Shown here one piece after another: positions 12,960-24,089 of a DNA stretch of 64,000 nucleotides. The notes below the pieces were generated by a model, which searched no databases, had not been told where the DNA came from, and worked only from the letters and a program-made list of their open reading frames with translations. The DNA comes from Diphasiastrum complanatum (taxonomy: Eukaryota > Streptophyta > Lycopodiopsida > Lycopodiales > Lycopodiaceae): assembly GCA_029204225.1 (NCBI GenBank), contig CM055111.1, positions 8,187,267-8,251,266 on the forward strand. The letters are read 5' to 3'. The position numbers were made by a program, and so were the translations under genes. Within the stretch, counting starts at the first letter, position 1; every line of letters starts with the position of its first letter.

Positions 12960-13039
12960 TGGAAGTGTACCTAAAGTTTGCTAAGGCTCGTTTTTTTTTT
13001 TGCCATTATTTTTCTCTTTGGCTCCTACTCCACCCATGT

Positions 13040-13421
13040 CTCCAAATAAGACTTGCTACATTTCATCTTGAAACCTAATCGGTGCTTGAAACTTGTCCCA
13101 CAATCTTGAAACTTTCTCTACTTCTTGGTCATCTCCAAGGTTTTCGAGCTCCTCAAATTCTACTTCCTCGTGAGGGAAATTGTACAAAACATTTTCATGC
13201 AAGGGAATATATTCATGATCCTCTTCTGATTGAGGAAATCCCAAGTTGGAAAGTAAATTGCCATATTTTTGTTGAAGTGATCGGTGTCTACTGAAAGTGG
13301 AAGGAGGAACCATTTTTCCACCACCACAGTAAGACGAGCATGTGCACCATACCCTTCTAGACGTTCTATGTAGGTTAGAAGCAGGTTGTGCACATTCTAT
13401 AGAAGGTGAACCAGATGCCAC
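13040..13421 (-). pseudogene. TNP2-like transposase N-terminal block (left arm)
   Basis: The frame 13,421-13,056 contains 'RRVWCTCSSYCGGGKMVPPS' followed by 'TFSRH'. This is the kind of C-x-C..C..G..H motif found at the very start of TNP2-like transposases. An acidic stretch with many Glu residues follows. Relative to the right copy, about 40 bp are missing near 13,110 (between 'cccacaat' and 'ctctacttcttgg'). No convincing ATG opens the frame. Just upstream (13,417-13,473) there is a 32-bp tandem repeat, 'gccactt.tgaccatagttatttg..'. Confidence 0.6.
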
Positions 13422-13473
13422 TTTTGACCATAGTTATTTGAATCATCTGCCACTTCTGACCATAGTTATTTGC

Positions 13474-16400
13474 CATTGTTCAAGCTGATTTTGCTCACGT
13501 GGCAACTTCCTCACTCCAGCTTGAACCAAGCCCATTTTCTAGACTTTCAACGAGCCATGTCAAATTATTGAGTCATTGGACATCATTGAGCACCTGATTC
13601 AATGGAAACTATTCTCTCAATCACCTATTGTTAAGAGACGCTATGGGAAAATTTTGATTTATAAGGGTGAAAATTGAGCTATCTTGGGTCATGGACATCA
13701 AATTTGATCTATCTTGTGATGTGATTCAATGCCACCAAACTCAATGATATTGGTTTAATTTGATCACTCAATTAGCCATGCCAAGTGATAATAGTTTTAG
13801 CTATTTCAAGTGATAGCAACCAATTCTATCCATGAGAGATTGAACTTGAGTAATTGGAATGTTCTGAAGTTGAGATTGGTTGACATTAGTTACTCGATGA
13901 TCTATGTCCAATGACAAGGACAAAAATCACAGCATAGGCATCAAACATGACCTATTTAGATCGATATACGTGAATGTCCCACACTCGAGATTCCTCTAAT
14001 TTAATCACTCAATGTCGACTGACGAGTGACGAAGAACAAAATTGAGATTTCCTGCATGCAGGCATCATATTGAAGTTACTTAATTTACAACTTTAGCTTT
14101 TCCATTCTAATAACAAACCATGGACTCCAAAAGGTTCTTCAATATGGTAAATGAACTTACTAATACTCATAGTTATAGATTTAAACACGCAAACATCTAT
14201 CTGACAAAAACAGGAACAACTATCTTACAAAATAGACCCATAACAATATAGTTACTATATGGCCTACTAACAGAAAATATGTTTACTTATCAGATCCTAA
14301 GAATTCATTCACAGTTGAAATCACCAAAATTGCTTCCAAATCAATGTTTCTCATCATTTCAAAATGGATCCATCATGGATTAAGTACACAATCACCATAA
14401 TCTCTCTCTAGGCTACTTGCAGCACGTGTGGGACAGCTCATTGTACTCATCCATATCCACTTTAGATAAGGTCCCACTAATTTTGCCACATCATCATTGG
14501 TAGTTAGTGTTGACCTTCCATATTCCTACAAATTAGGCGATAGGTCCACCAATCTACTAAATTTGACATTTGACTTGTATGAAATCTATATACATTGAAT
14601 CTGAACTTTTTACATGATATTTCCCACATGTGGACAGGTCCACGTATTGGTCAAGTTTGATTGCTTCATGAATTATGTTAAATGATAAAGACCAAATCGC
14701 ATGTTAGGCATCATATTTGAGAGTTTTTGAATGATAGGCATGAAATTTGAGTTATTTGAAGCCAAAATATATCTTGGTTGATTGACATCAAATTCAAGCT
14801 ATCTTGAGTGATAGGAATAATTTCATCCACAAGAGATCGAATTTGAACAATCTAAATGTCCTAAAATTGAGATCGTTTCATGTGCCAAATCCCAAGCTAA
14901 TAGCAATAACAATGATAGTAAAACTAAAAGCAAGAAGAGAACAAGACAATCAAGATAGCATGTCCATAGAAAGCTACAAATGCAATAAACTTATCAAATC
15001 TAATGAAATCTATATAGAATCATCATGAATTTAGGATCTATGCTCTGATACCAAGAAATGTCATGCCAAATCCCAAGCAAATAGAAATTACAAAAGAAGT
15101 AGAGCTAGGAGCAAAAAGAGTTCAAGACAATCATGATAACATATCTATAGAAAGCTAGAAACATAAGGATCTCCATAGAATAGAATCTCAATAGAAATGA
15201 AAGACAGAGTACATAGCAATGGAAATGAGCACGGATTCATGTAGATAAGGCACATGAGACCTAGTAAAGGAAATCCCCATAGCTCATATTCACAAGGAGG
15301 AAGCAAGAAGCTCTCACTTGCAAATGAGCCAAAAGATCCCAAAACTTATGTCTCTTGCCTAGTTATAGACAATGCTCTCACTTAGCTAAACATAACTATC
15401 TTGAGGGATAATTAGCCCGTGTTAAGTGTTATTTAAACTACCTTTATTAATCACTTTGGAGGGCCTAAATAGAAAACCGCCTTGTTCTTAAGGCTAATTG
15501 CTCCTTTTGGGCCTACAAAGCTTACATTGGATATTATCTTGCATGTATAAGCATGGATGTACTAAAAGTACATGAGAGATCGATGAGCTTGATTATTCTA
15601 TGTCAAGTCATAGAGATCAAAATCAAGATATCTTGTGTGTAGACATAAAATTGAATCTACTTAAATATCGTAAACACAAGCTTACTCTAACTTGATCTAT
15701 GTACTTTTTATTGAGGCCACATGGAGATTAGGCACCATGATTGTTATCCATTTTTTGAGTTGCTTTAGTATAACATTTCAACCTTGCTACAATGCCCAAC
15801 AATAAAAAAAAATTTTGTAATTTCTTGATGTTCTACTTTTTAACTGAGAGGTGAAATTGATGCATATGAAAATGATTTTACCTTTCACCTTAATGTTTGA
15901 CAAAAAAATAAAAGAACCAAAGATTTGTAACCTTTTGGATCAAGGTTGGGGCTACAAATCTTTGGACACCTTGATTTGCAATGAACATGTTAATTGCTAT
16001 AGGGGCTAATGAAATCAAAGTGTAGATGCCCATGTTATAAAGATGATGAAAAAGAATACTAGCCTATCACCAATTAATGTTAATGAGGATAGGAAATATG
16101 AGTGGGAGGTTATAATATATGAGAAAACTGTTTTATAATTTAAAATGTATATTGGAAATAAAATGGTTTCCTATATGAAATTGAGACACACACATTTTGT
16201 AGCTAGGAAAAGAAATTTATGATTTAGAAATGGTAGAAATGTATCTAGGAAATGCAATTGATGCACATGCATTTCTTAACTAGGAAAAAAGCTTTACTAG
16301 TTAGAAGGGGTCCAAATCCACAGTTTAACTAGGAAAAATGTGTGAAACTAAGAAATTTGACATTCTTCGAACTGATCAGAAGTTCCTTGTGTATATACAT

Positions 16401-17096
16401 CTGAAAGTGCAATGCCGCATTATTGTCTTAAAATAGAGCAGTTGCAGTTGCACTAGCATGCAACCCGTGACTGCCAGTATTATTTAATGCCGATTACTAT
16501 AATCTTAATGCAAAACTCAGGAAAGAGTGTACACCAATAAAGCCAAATATTTGGGACTACTAAGTCATTGCATCCATGCTCCAATTTATAATCCTTCACT
16601 TCATGCTTCTCCATTTGAAGTTTGAAATAGTCCATTACTCCTCAATCAAGACGGTGGATTCAAATCTCGCTCATGGAATGGTTTGACCTACGACACAAAG
16701 ATGTTGCGTTAGTAACTCATGAACTCGATGATTAGCATTTTTGTTTCTAAGATTTGAGCTACAGCTTTAGTGATTGCGAGAGAGTATGTTGGATGAGGTT
16801 TACGCTTCAAAGCTTTAATGAAAAATAAACTGATGGGCAGGAATTATTTTGCAAAGGTATCAAGCGGAAACACAGACACTCCATTAAACATGTGACGGTG
16901 CATCGAGCATGTTCACCGCAAGGAGATGAGCTTTACTACGTCGAAAGTAAAGAATATCTTGCAAATATTATCAGGATAACACAATGCTTTGTAACAAACT
17001 CCAAAATATACGTGCATGCGGAGATGTATTGTAAGAAAAATAAATCCACGTGCGTCTAAATTCTGGATTCAGAGCATTGTAAATCATACTGAGCTC
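13474..17096. other. Intergenic region with LTR-leader remnant
   Basis: No gene seen. The stretch 14,600-15,570 contains parts of an LTR retroelement end: a primer-binding-site-like sequence at 15,042-15,053 and two imperfect direct copies of a leader/LTR segment (about 14,883-14,985 and 15,066-15,168). The rest is AT-rich sequence with repeated 'tcaaatttgatctatcttg / caaatttgagttatttg' phrases and no coding signal. The right-arm counterpart is 38,290-41,690. Confidence 0.5.
15042..15053 (-). promoter_or_regulatory. Copia-type primer-binding site (initiator Met tRNA)
   Basis: The plus strand reads gctctgatacca, so the minus strand reads TGGTATCAGAGC. This is the sequence used by many plant copia elements for priming with initiator methionine tRNA. 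It marks the 3' end of an LTR at higher coordinates (minus-strand sense). The right-arm counterpart (40,449-40,460) has TGGTATCATAGC, one mismatch. No complete element follows it. Confidence 0.6.
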
Positions 17097-17426
17097 TTAT
17101 ATGTCTAGGTACATACCGTTGCATTTGAAGCCACTGGGGATATAGTTGCCGTAACCGCATGTCCTCGGTATTCTCAAAGCATTTGCGATGTTAATTGAAG
17201 AGACTTTTTGTTTCGCTGCAGTCAGAGTAGCGCACAAACATTGAACTTTCCCCTGATATGTCTTGAGTGCATTACAGCAATTTTGTGAGGGCTTCATAGG
17301 CCAACCAGCAGCCGAGAGGCACCCAGTCAAGGACCCAAAGTTGTTAGGATTGCACTGAGCACTGCCGTATGAAGGTAGGAGCAATGCAAAGAGCAAGAAA
17401 CACAGGGCGAGCTTAAGGAATGCCAT
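17097..17426 (-). CDS. Lipid transfer protein, type D-like (left copy)
   Basis: Predicted small secreted protein. It has a signal peptide of about 23 residues (hydrophobic run 'LALCFLLFALLL', cleavage likely before QC) followed by the eight-cysteine fold C..C..CC..CxC..C..C that makes four disulphides around a lipid cavity. The frame is 109 codons if unspliced. The bases after the last cysteine (AAC-G|GTATGT) form a perfect splice donor, so the true C-terminus probably lies in a downstream exon. Compared with the right copy it lacks one residue and has Trp for Asn-Arg in 'SAAGWPMKPS'. A TATA box lies about 79 bp upstream. It could well be functional. Role: apoplastic carriage of cutin, wax or spore-wall lipids, inferred from the family. 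Confidence 0.85.
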   Translation of the reverse strand: MAFLKLALCFLLFALLLPSYGSAQCNPNNFGSLTGCLSAAGWPMKPSQNCCNALKTYQGKVQCLCATLTAAKQKVSSINIANALRIPRTCGYGNYIPSGFKCNGMYLDI

Positions 17427-17504
17427 AGTAATTGTATTTCAGATCCTCAAACTCAGAAAACCAGAATTTGAGATCCAGCTAATTTTGGTCAGTTCTGACT
17501 GCAG

Positions 17505-17512
17505 AATATATA
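17505..17512 (-). promoter_or_regulatory. TATA box of left LTP gene
   Basis: Minus-strand TATATATT, 79 bp upstream of the LTP start codon and conserved with the right copy (37,886-37,893). Confidence 0.6.
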
Positions 17513-18677
17513 GGCGATCATGTTTACGTAATGCATGCAAGAACAAGAACTGATAAAGGAGGCTAGCTACTGCTGCCTTAACATTGTGTAAGTGCTTACG
17601 GAAAGTTGTTGTTCGATGTCGCATCGAAATTAATGACAAATACAACTTCGCAGTCTTCGCTCACCAGGTGCCACAGATATTTTGGTGTTTCCATAAAAAA
17701 CACAGGTTTCTACTATCTAACTTCACGCAGCTAAGACCTACTGTTGAAGAATATCAGCGGAAGATCATTAAATTGGGTACACAGGGTTTCAATCATTCTT
17801 CAATGAGGCTTCGGAATTCCAACAAATGAAAGTAAAATCTTTGCGATCCTTGTTGACAGTCGAGACTCGAGATGGTCCAGACTTCTTCATAGTGTAACCT
17901 GTAGTATTCATTGCACCGCTTTTGCCTTTTCTCACCAACTCACTTCCCAATCAGTTATACTGAAGGCCTTACAGGTAAATGATCATATGGTTCAGCAATC
18001 AGGGTGTGTCATATTCGGAGACGAGTCAAGCTTGCATAATGCATTACTGAGGCCGGTGTTTCTTTCTTTTTGGAGTGGGTTGGTACACAATTTATGAAGG
18101 CGTGTAGTTCCCTAGCATACCGTACAAGGTGCAAAGTACTTTTGAAGTTCTCAGAATGGTAAAATCAGCGTTTGCTTGCGCAAAACCTATAATTCATATA
18201 AAAAAGTTTACACAATATGAAATTTACCTAACAAATTCTTTTTTTTAGGTTTCTAAAACGTACAAAACCTACAGGTTTAATCACTTAGAGGTGATGAGAC
18301 TATTCATATTTTGAGAATATGTTTTTGGGTTATAAAATTTTTTTAAAAAAAAGTTTTGAGCATATTAATTGTAGGATTATATGTGAAATTTTCACACGTG
18401 TGGGAATGTCACAAAATGTGATTTGATCTCCTAAGGGTTTGTGATTGCACCTAATTAAATAAAGTGTAGATTGGAAATCAAGATCAAACACTCGATGGCA
18501 AGAGCACTCATCAACATGCATAAAACTAACATACAAGCGCTTTCACACGTGTGGACAAGTACACATGAAAATACTAAGTATGGAAAATGCCTTGCTCTCA
18601 GGTAGAGAGAGAAAGTACCAATCAAGTCTCGGGTAGAGAGAGAATCCAATAATGACTAGAAACACACAATCACATAT
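17513..18677. other. LTP upstream region, no gene seen
   Basis: Non-coding sequence up to the inner edge of the left arm. The 118-bp segment around 18,455-18,570 is single here but duplicated in the right arm. Its 'cacacgtgtg' palindromes (about 18,395 and 18,545) contain the CACGTG G-box core. Confidence 0.5.
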
Positions 18678-18927
18678 TGATCTAAAAAAACTTAGTACAT
18701 AATGAGGGTAATCAATCTACTAGTACTAACTCGAGATAGTCCATGCTCAATTTCTATTGGACCCCTTTTCTAGCACCTCTTAATTTTTATTGGATGAGTG
18801 ACTCAACATTCTCTTAATTTGATTGGACCCTTCTAATGAAATTCTCACTTATGATTGGACCCTTGACTTTTTGCCAACAAATAGGAAGTGTCACTCATCA
18901 AATCTAATCTTGGCACTTGTAGTAAGC
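18678..18927. other. Short gap between arm and copia fragment
   Basis: Four imperfect 'attggaccc' phrases recur at irregular spacing (18,756-18,870). Nothing else is recognisable. Confidence 0.4.
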
Positions 18928-20254
18928 CTAACTAGCCCGAGCTATATCACAAGTCAAGTGACCAAGCCTCTTATGCCACAACTCAGTTTGCGATGGAATG
19001 GATGATACAAGTCTATGTTGCCCCTTGATTGTAGCATTCAACCTATACAATTTAGTATTGGGCTCTCTTACTCCATCCGCAATAACTCTGAACTTTTGGT
19101 TCACATCCTTTACAAAGCAACGATCATGGACAAATTCTACTTTCAACTTTTGATCAATAATCACTCCAACAAAAAGTAGATTTTTCTTCAAACCTGGTAC
19201 GTAAAGTACCTCCTTGATCATCCTGCTTTTGCCAACAGGTAGTTGGATTGAAACGATGCCTATCCCCTTGATCTTGCAAACATCACCATTTGCTTGTGAA
19301 ATGGACATTCCATTATCCAATACTTTCAAGCTACTGAACCAATTCTTGTTACCTGTCATGTGTCTTGTGGCTCCCGAGTCAATATACCACGCTTGATCAT
19401 CTTGATTAGATGACAATGCAGATATGAAGATGCTAGAGTTTTCAATCTCACCCTCATCGACAAGGTTACCTGCTTGCTTTGGTTTCCCCTTGTCTTGTTC
19501 CGCTAGGAATTTGCGACATTCACTCTTCCAATAGCCCTTTTTACTACAATGGAAGCACTTCCTTTATTCTTGGTCTTACTGGAAGATCCCTCATCCTCCT
19601 GAGGCTTGGCAAATTGCTGTTTAGAATTCTTCTTGCCCTTGCCCTTGCCTTGTTTTTGGCGTGTCACAAGTGCCTGATCGTCAGTATTTTGACGTCTAAC
19701 TTTCACCATTTTTTGTCGTTGCTCTTCCTGCATCAAGATTCCTATGAGCTCGTCAAAGGTTGGCAATCTTTTTCTTTAAGCTATGCTTCTCACAAACATC
19801 TGATAGGGTTCTACAATGTCACACGCGCTCACCAATAGAATGCAGTTTATCCCTCATTGTCTTGATTTTGGTCATGTACGTCTGAATGTGCTCTCCTTGT
19901 TCCATTCGGGCACTATTCAGCTTTGACTTCAAAAACATGATTCTTGACAGATTTGACATCTCGAGCTGTTTCTTTAGCACATCCCATGCTTGTCTGGGTG
20001 TAACAGCATCACAAATGTGGGTAATGATGTAATCCTTCATTGATAAGTTAATGAAGGTCAAAGCTTTCCTCATCTTTTTGTCGAACACTTTTGATATCTG
20101 CTTCATTTGGCGGGCTTCTCTCATCACATGTGATGACTTCCCACACGTCTTTCTCCATCAGTATGTTTTTCATTTTGAATTTCCACATTGCATAGTTAAA
20201 AATCCCATCCAATTTGCTACTTTCACTGAAAATGAACTCTCCCATGTTTGTCAT
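18928..20254 (-). mobile_element. Ty1/copia gag-protease fragment (spacer)
   Basis: Read on the minus strand from 20,254: gag start with 'YAMWKFKMKNILMEKDVWEV', then 'ITHICDAVTPRQAWDVLKKQ' (20,127-19,819), then a basic linker, a zinc knuckle (CFHC-x4-Y-x4-C, with Tyr in place of the expected His, about 19,550), the protease motif DSGATRHMTG (about 19,370) and the 'ELWHKRLGHL' pre-integrase motif (about 18,960). It stops at about 18,928, so integrase, RT and RNase H are absent. Several frame shifts separate the blocks. The gag start matches the fragment at 60,000-60,273, so one family is present at least twice. Confidence 0.88.
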
Positions 20255-20288
20255 CGAAAAACTGCTTGAAAACGGACTCTCCCATGTC

Positions 20289-21839
20289 GTAGGCTAAAAG
20301 CAGTATGTCGAGGCCAACTGTGATGTCAGAAGTTGAAAACAATGATGTTCACCTTTTTCCTTACCAGGCCACTTGCCTCTTTTCCAACAAATTGAAAGCC
20401 AAATCGACGTCGCCTTTAGAAATGCACCCAGTCATCAACTCCCAACTACATGCCCAATGGAATGGTGAAATCACTTTTGGCGCACTCTGAACACTTTCTC
20501 CACTGCAATCACTCTGTTTTGTTGTACCGTACTTCCAGGTACAATCCGGATGCCCTTCTTTTGGAGGTTATAGCCTTTCGTTTGGGTCAAAACGGACAAA
20601 TGACCCAAAAAATAGGGACTTTTCTAGTTTTTTAACTATTTCTTCAAAGTGAAGAAACTTCACCTTTCATGAAATTGGGACCCAATTCAACTTTCACTTT
20701 GAGAATTTTTAATGAAATTGCAATGTGAATTGCACGTCAGGCCCCTTCCATTGAAATTCAAGTGGATTTAAGGAGATCCAACGATCAGATTTGATCCGAT
20801 GGTGCTCCCTTTTCCAGATCACCACCGTCGATCTACAAAGGAGTTTATCCTGTGGTCACCAGCCTGCCCATGCATCGAACTCTTTTCTTGGAGACACCAG
20901 CTCCCTCGAGACACTACGACTTCAGCTTGGTTGGACGCGCGTGAGCCACGCTCTCTTTCTGTCTGTGGCCGCGTCTACCCTACCCACTTTCAACTTGATC
21001 AAACTCTGTTTTAGATCACATTGAGCATGATCTGAGGCCTAGAATAGGGTCGCCCTACTGCTTGAAACTTCTGTTGTAGGCTAAAAGCAATATGTCGAGG
21101 CCAACTGTGATATCAGAAGTTGAAAATAATGACCTTCACCTTTCCCCTTACCAAGCCACCCGCCGCTTTTCCACCAAATTGAAAGCCAAATCGGTGTCAC
21201 TTTTAGAAATGCACTCAATCGTCAAATCCCAACTACGTGCCCAATGGAATGGTGAAATCACTTTTGGCGCACTCCAAACACTTTCTCTGCTACAATTACT
21301 CTGTTTTGTTGTACCGTACATGTAGGTACAATCTAGGTGCCCTTCGTTTGGAGGTTATAGCCTTTCGTTTGGGTCAAAACGGACAAAGGACCCAAAAATA
21401 GGGACTTTTCTAGTTTTTGAACAAATTTCTTCAAAGTGAAGAAACTTCACCTTTCATGAAAGTGGGACCCAACTCAACTTTCACTTTAATGAAGCTGCAA
21501 TGTGAATTGCACTTCAGGCCCCTTCCATTGAATTTCAAGTGGATTTAAGGAGATCTAACGATCAGATTTGATCCGATGGTGCTCCCTTTTCCAGATCACC
21601 ACCGTCGATCTACAAAGGAGCTTATCCTGTGGTCACCAGCATGCCCATGCATCGAACTCTTTTTTTGGAACACCAGCTCCCTCGAGACACTACGACTTCA
21701 GCTTGGTTGGACGCGCACGAGCCACGCTCTCTCTCTATTTGCGGCCGTGCCTACCCTGCCCATTTTCAGCTTGATCAAACTCTATTTTAGATCAACTTTT
21801 GAGCACGATATGAGGCCTAGAATATGGTTGTCCTACTGA
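20289..21839. repeat. Tandem duplication, 787-bp period (copia leader)
   Basis: Copy 1 (20,289-21,075) and copy 2 (21,076-about 21,839) align throughout with point changes and small indels. They lie between a primer-binding site (22,309) and gag (20,254) on the minus strand, that is, in the untranslated leader of the copia element. No coding content is recognised. Because the copies have diverged noticeably, the duplication is old or was already present in the source element. Confidence 0.9.
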
Positions 21840-22308
21840 TTCTAAGTCTCCAGAGTGTTCAATCATGAAATTTCGTGGGGAAACGGGGATTTTAACTCAA
21901 CTTGACAAAGTGGCTTTTTTCACCTTTTATCGCAAATCTGCTAGCTTAACTGTATGCAGACAACTCTCTGACATAAACCTCAAAATCTCTCCATGGCTGG
22001 TTGACAATATAATTAGACTCCTTCATGTCCTTACAGCATCCAAAACGGTGCACAAACAATGAAGAAATCACCAGTTATGTGTAGAAAACTGTAACCCCAA
22101 ACCTTGTTTCAATTTTCAACTGGGTCCAAAATTGTCAATTTTTCACCAAATTTTTTCCTGTCTGATGCAATGGCCTCTAAAAACTAGAAACCTTGCACCA
22201 GTGCTTCTCTTTCCATCTTCAACCCGCCGTAAACCCCAAACTCTCAGAAGACTGTTCTCCCGAAGCTCTCTTCAACAACGATGTTGTACTGTGTACACTC
22301 CCTGTACG

Positions 22309-22320
22309 GCTCTGATACCA
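22309..22320 (-). promoter_or_regulatory. Copia primer-binding site
   Basis: The minus strand reads TGGTATCAGAGC, complementary to the initiator Met tRNA 3' end. It lies directly after the LTR at 22,321-22,683 and ahead of the leader and gag, exactly where a first-strand priming site should be. Confidence 0.8.
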
Positions 22321-22683
22321 ACTTAGAATTTTCTTCGAACAGGAACACAGATCATGCTACACAGTAACACAGACTAAAAACACTCTCCACAGCAAGCTCA
22401 CATAGCAACTGTATTTCTCAAAATGAAATTACACTGTACATATAGTTGTTCACTCAGGCAACCCATGCATGACCCAGGTTGTCGTTGGCGGGACATGTGT
22501 CCCGTCAACTTGCCTCGTGGCGAGGCCAACTGATCCTTATCAACTAATAGGACCCACAGTATAGTAGCACAGTGATTCTACTTTAATTCTAACTCAATCA
22601 ACTTCCTACACATAGATGCTTGATGGAAAAACTTAATCAAACCCCTAAAGTCAACATAGATAGCGTTTTGATTTTTCACACTC
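22321..22683 (-). mobile_element. Copia LTR, shared by pol (upstream) and gag (downstream)
   Basis: On the minus strand the LTR starts with TGTGAAAAATC just after a purine tract 'aggaggag' (about 22,684-22,691) and ends immediately before the primer-binding site. RT/RNase H lies upstream and gag downstream, so a single LTR serves as the 3' LTR of one copy and the 5' LTR of the next. The 3' end 'ctaagt' lacks the canonical CA, so the exact border is uncertain by a few bases. Confidence 0.7.
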
Positions 22684-22699
22684 CTCCTAGTAAAAAGCT

Positions 22700-23052
22700 A
22701 TCTATTCTAAAAAAACATTTATCTTGGAATCAATCCCAAATTAGATCTAAGCTTCATGAAGGAGCCCTTGAGTAGTGGCTTGGTGAGTAAATTGGCAATA
22801 CTTGAAGATGAATCAATATGCTCCTGGATCTCTCTTCCAATAAGCTTCTCTCTCACAAAATGATGTGCAACTTTGATGTGCTTGCTCCTTGCATGAAATA
22901 TTGGATCGTTGGCAAGAGCTTGGGCCGAGATGTTGTCACATCAATGATCAATGGTAGATCATCCTCCTTGATGCACTTTAGCTCCAATAAAATCCCCTTG
23001 ATCCAAAGCACTTCTTTTGTTGTGGTAGCTAGTGCCTTATATTCAGCCTCAC

Positions 23053-23122
<70 letters not shown>

Positions 23123-24085
23123 CTTGTTTTTTGGAAAGCCAATATATGACATTTCCTCCAAAAAGTATAGTATATGCACTTGTGGACTTTTGATCCACCT
23201 TGTCACTAGCAAAATCTGAATCCGAGTAGCCATAATGGATAGATTTTCACTTTTAAGAGCAAACCATGATCATGAGATGAAGATATGTACCTTAGTACTC
23301 TCTTGGCCAATTTCCAATGGTGGATCTTGGGATCTTGCATAAATTGACTCAACCTGTGCACACAATAGCTCAAGTCGAGCCTAGTGATGGTTAACCAAAT
23401 TAAGGAGCCAATAAGACTCCTAAAAAGGGTGATGTCCTTGAAGGATCTTTCATCTCCCTTGTTAGGATCTTTTACAATATGCTCCATTGGTGTACCTATG
23501 CTCTTACAATTCTCCATATGAAATTTTTTCAACATTGATAGAGCATATCTGGATTGACATATAAAAGCATAATCATCATGAAAGCCAATATCTAGGCCTA
23601 AGATATAATGGATCTTTCCTAGATCTTGCATTTTAAACTCACCTCCAAATGCAACTTTAGTTTTTTCAACTAATTTGATGCAACTTCCACAAAGGCTAAT
23701 GTCATCTACATAAATGCGAAGAATGACAAGAGCACTAGCAATAGACTTTAGATACATGGAAGGATCATAGTTACTTAGGATAAATCCTAGTGAGATAAGA
23801 AAAGAGTTGAGTTTAGCATACCATGATCTTGGTGCTTGCTTGAGTCCATAAAGACTTTTGAAAAGCAAGCAAACTTTTGATTCATCCTTGATGAATCCTT
23901 GAGGTTGCTCCATATAGATTTTCTCTTCAAGGTATCCATTGGGAAATGCATTGGAAACATCTAATTGGAACACCTTCCATTTGAAATAACAAGCATTAGA
24001 TATGATGATTCTTATTGTCACCATCTTTGCAATAGGTGCAAAGATCTCTTCATAATCAAGGCCTTGGATTTGAGCAGTTTACCTC
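22700..24085 (-). mobile_element. Ty1/copia RT and RNase H fragment
   Basis: The minus strand carries 'GLDYEEIFAPIAKM', then 'VFQLDVSNAFPNGYLEEKIY', 'LYGLKQAPRSWY' and the RT active site 'RIYVDDISLCG' (YVDD intact). These are followed by a typical connection domain and RNase H ('SCEAEYKALATT'). The frame 24,024-23,206 is open for 272 codons. The RNase H frame is split by a 65-bp TC array at 23,055-23,119 and then runs 23,050-22,853. The 5' part (integrase and earlier) is missing. Its 3' end adjoins the LTR at 22,683. Confidence 0.92.
23055..23119. repeat. (GA)n microsatellite inside RNase H
   Basis: A 65-bp array sits exactly where copia RNase H normally has a Ser/Arg-Ser stretch before 'CEAEYKAL'. 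It seems to have grown from serine codons (TCT/TCA) on the minus strand and replaces nearby conserved residues. Confidence 0.95.
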
Positions 24086-24089
24086 GCAA

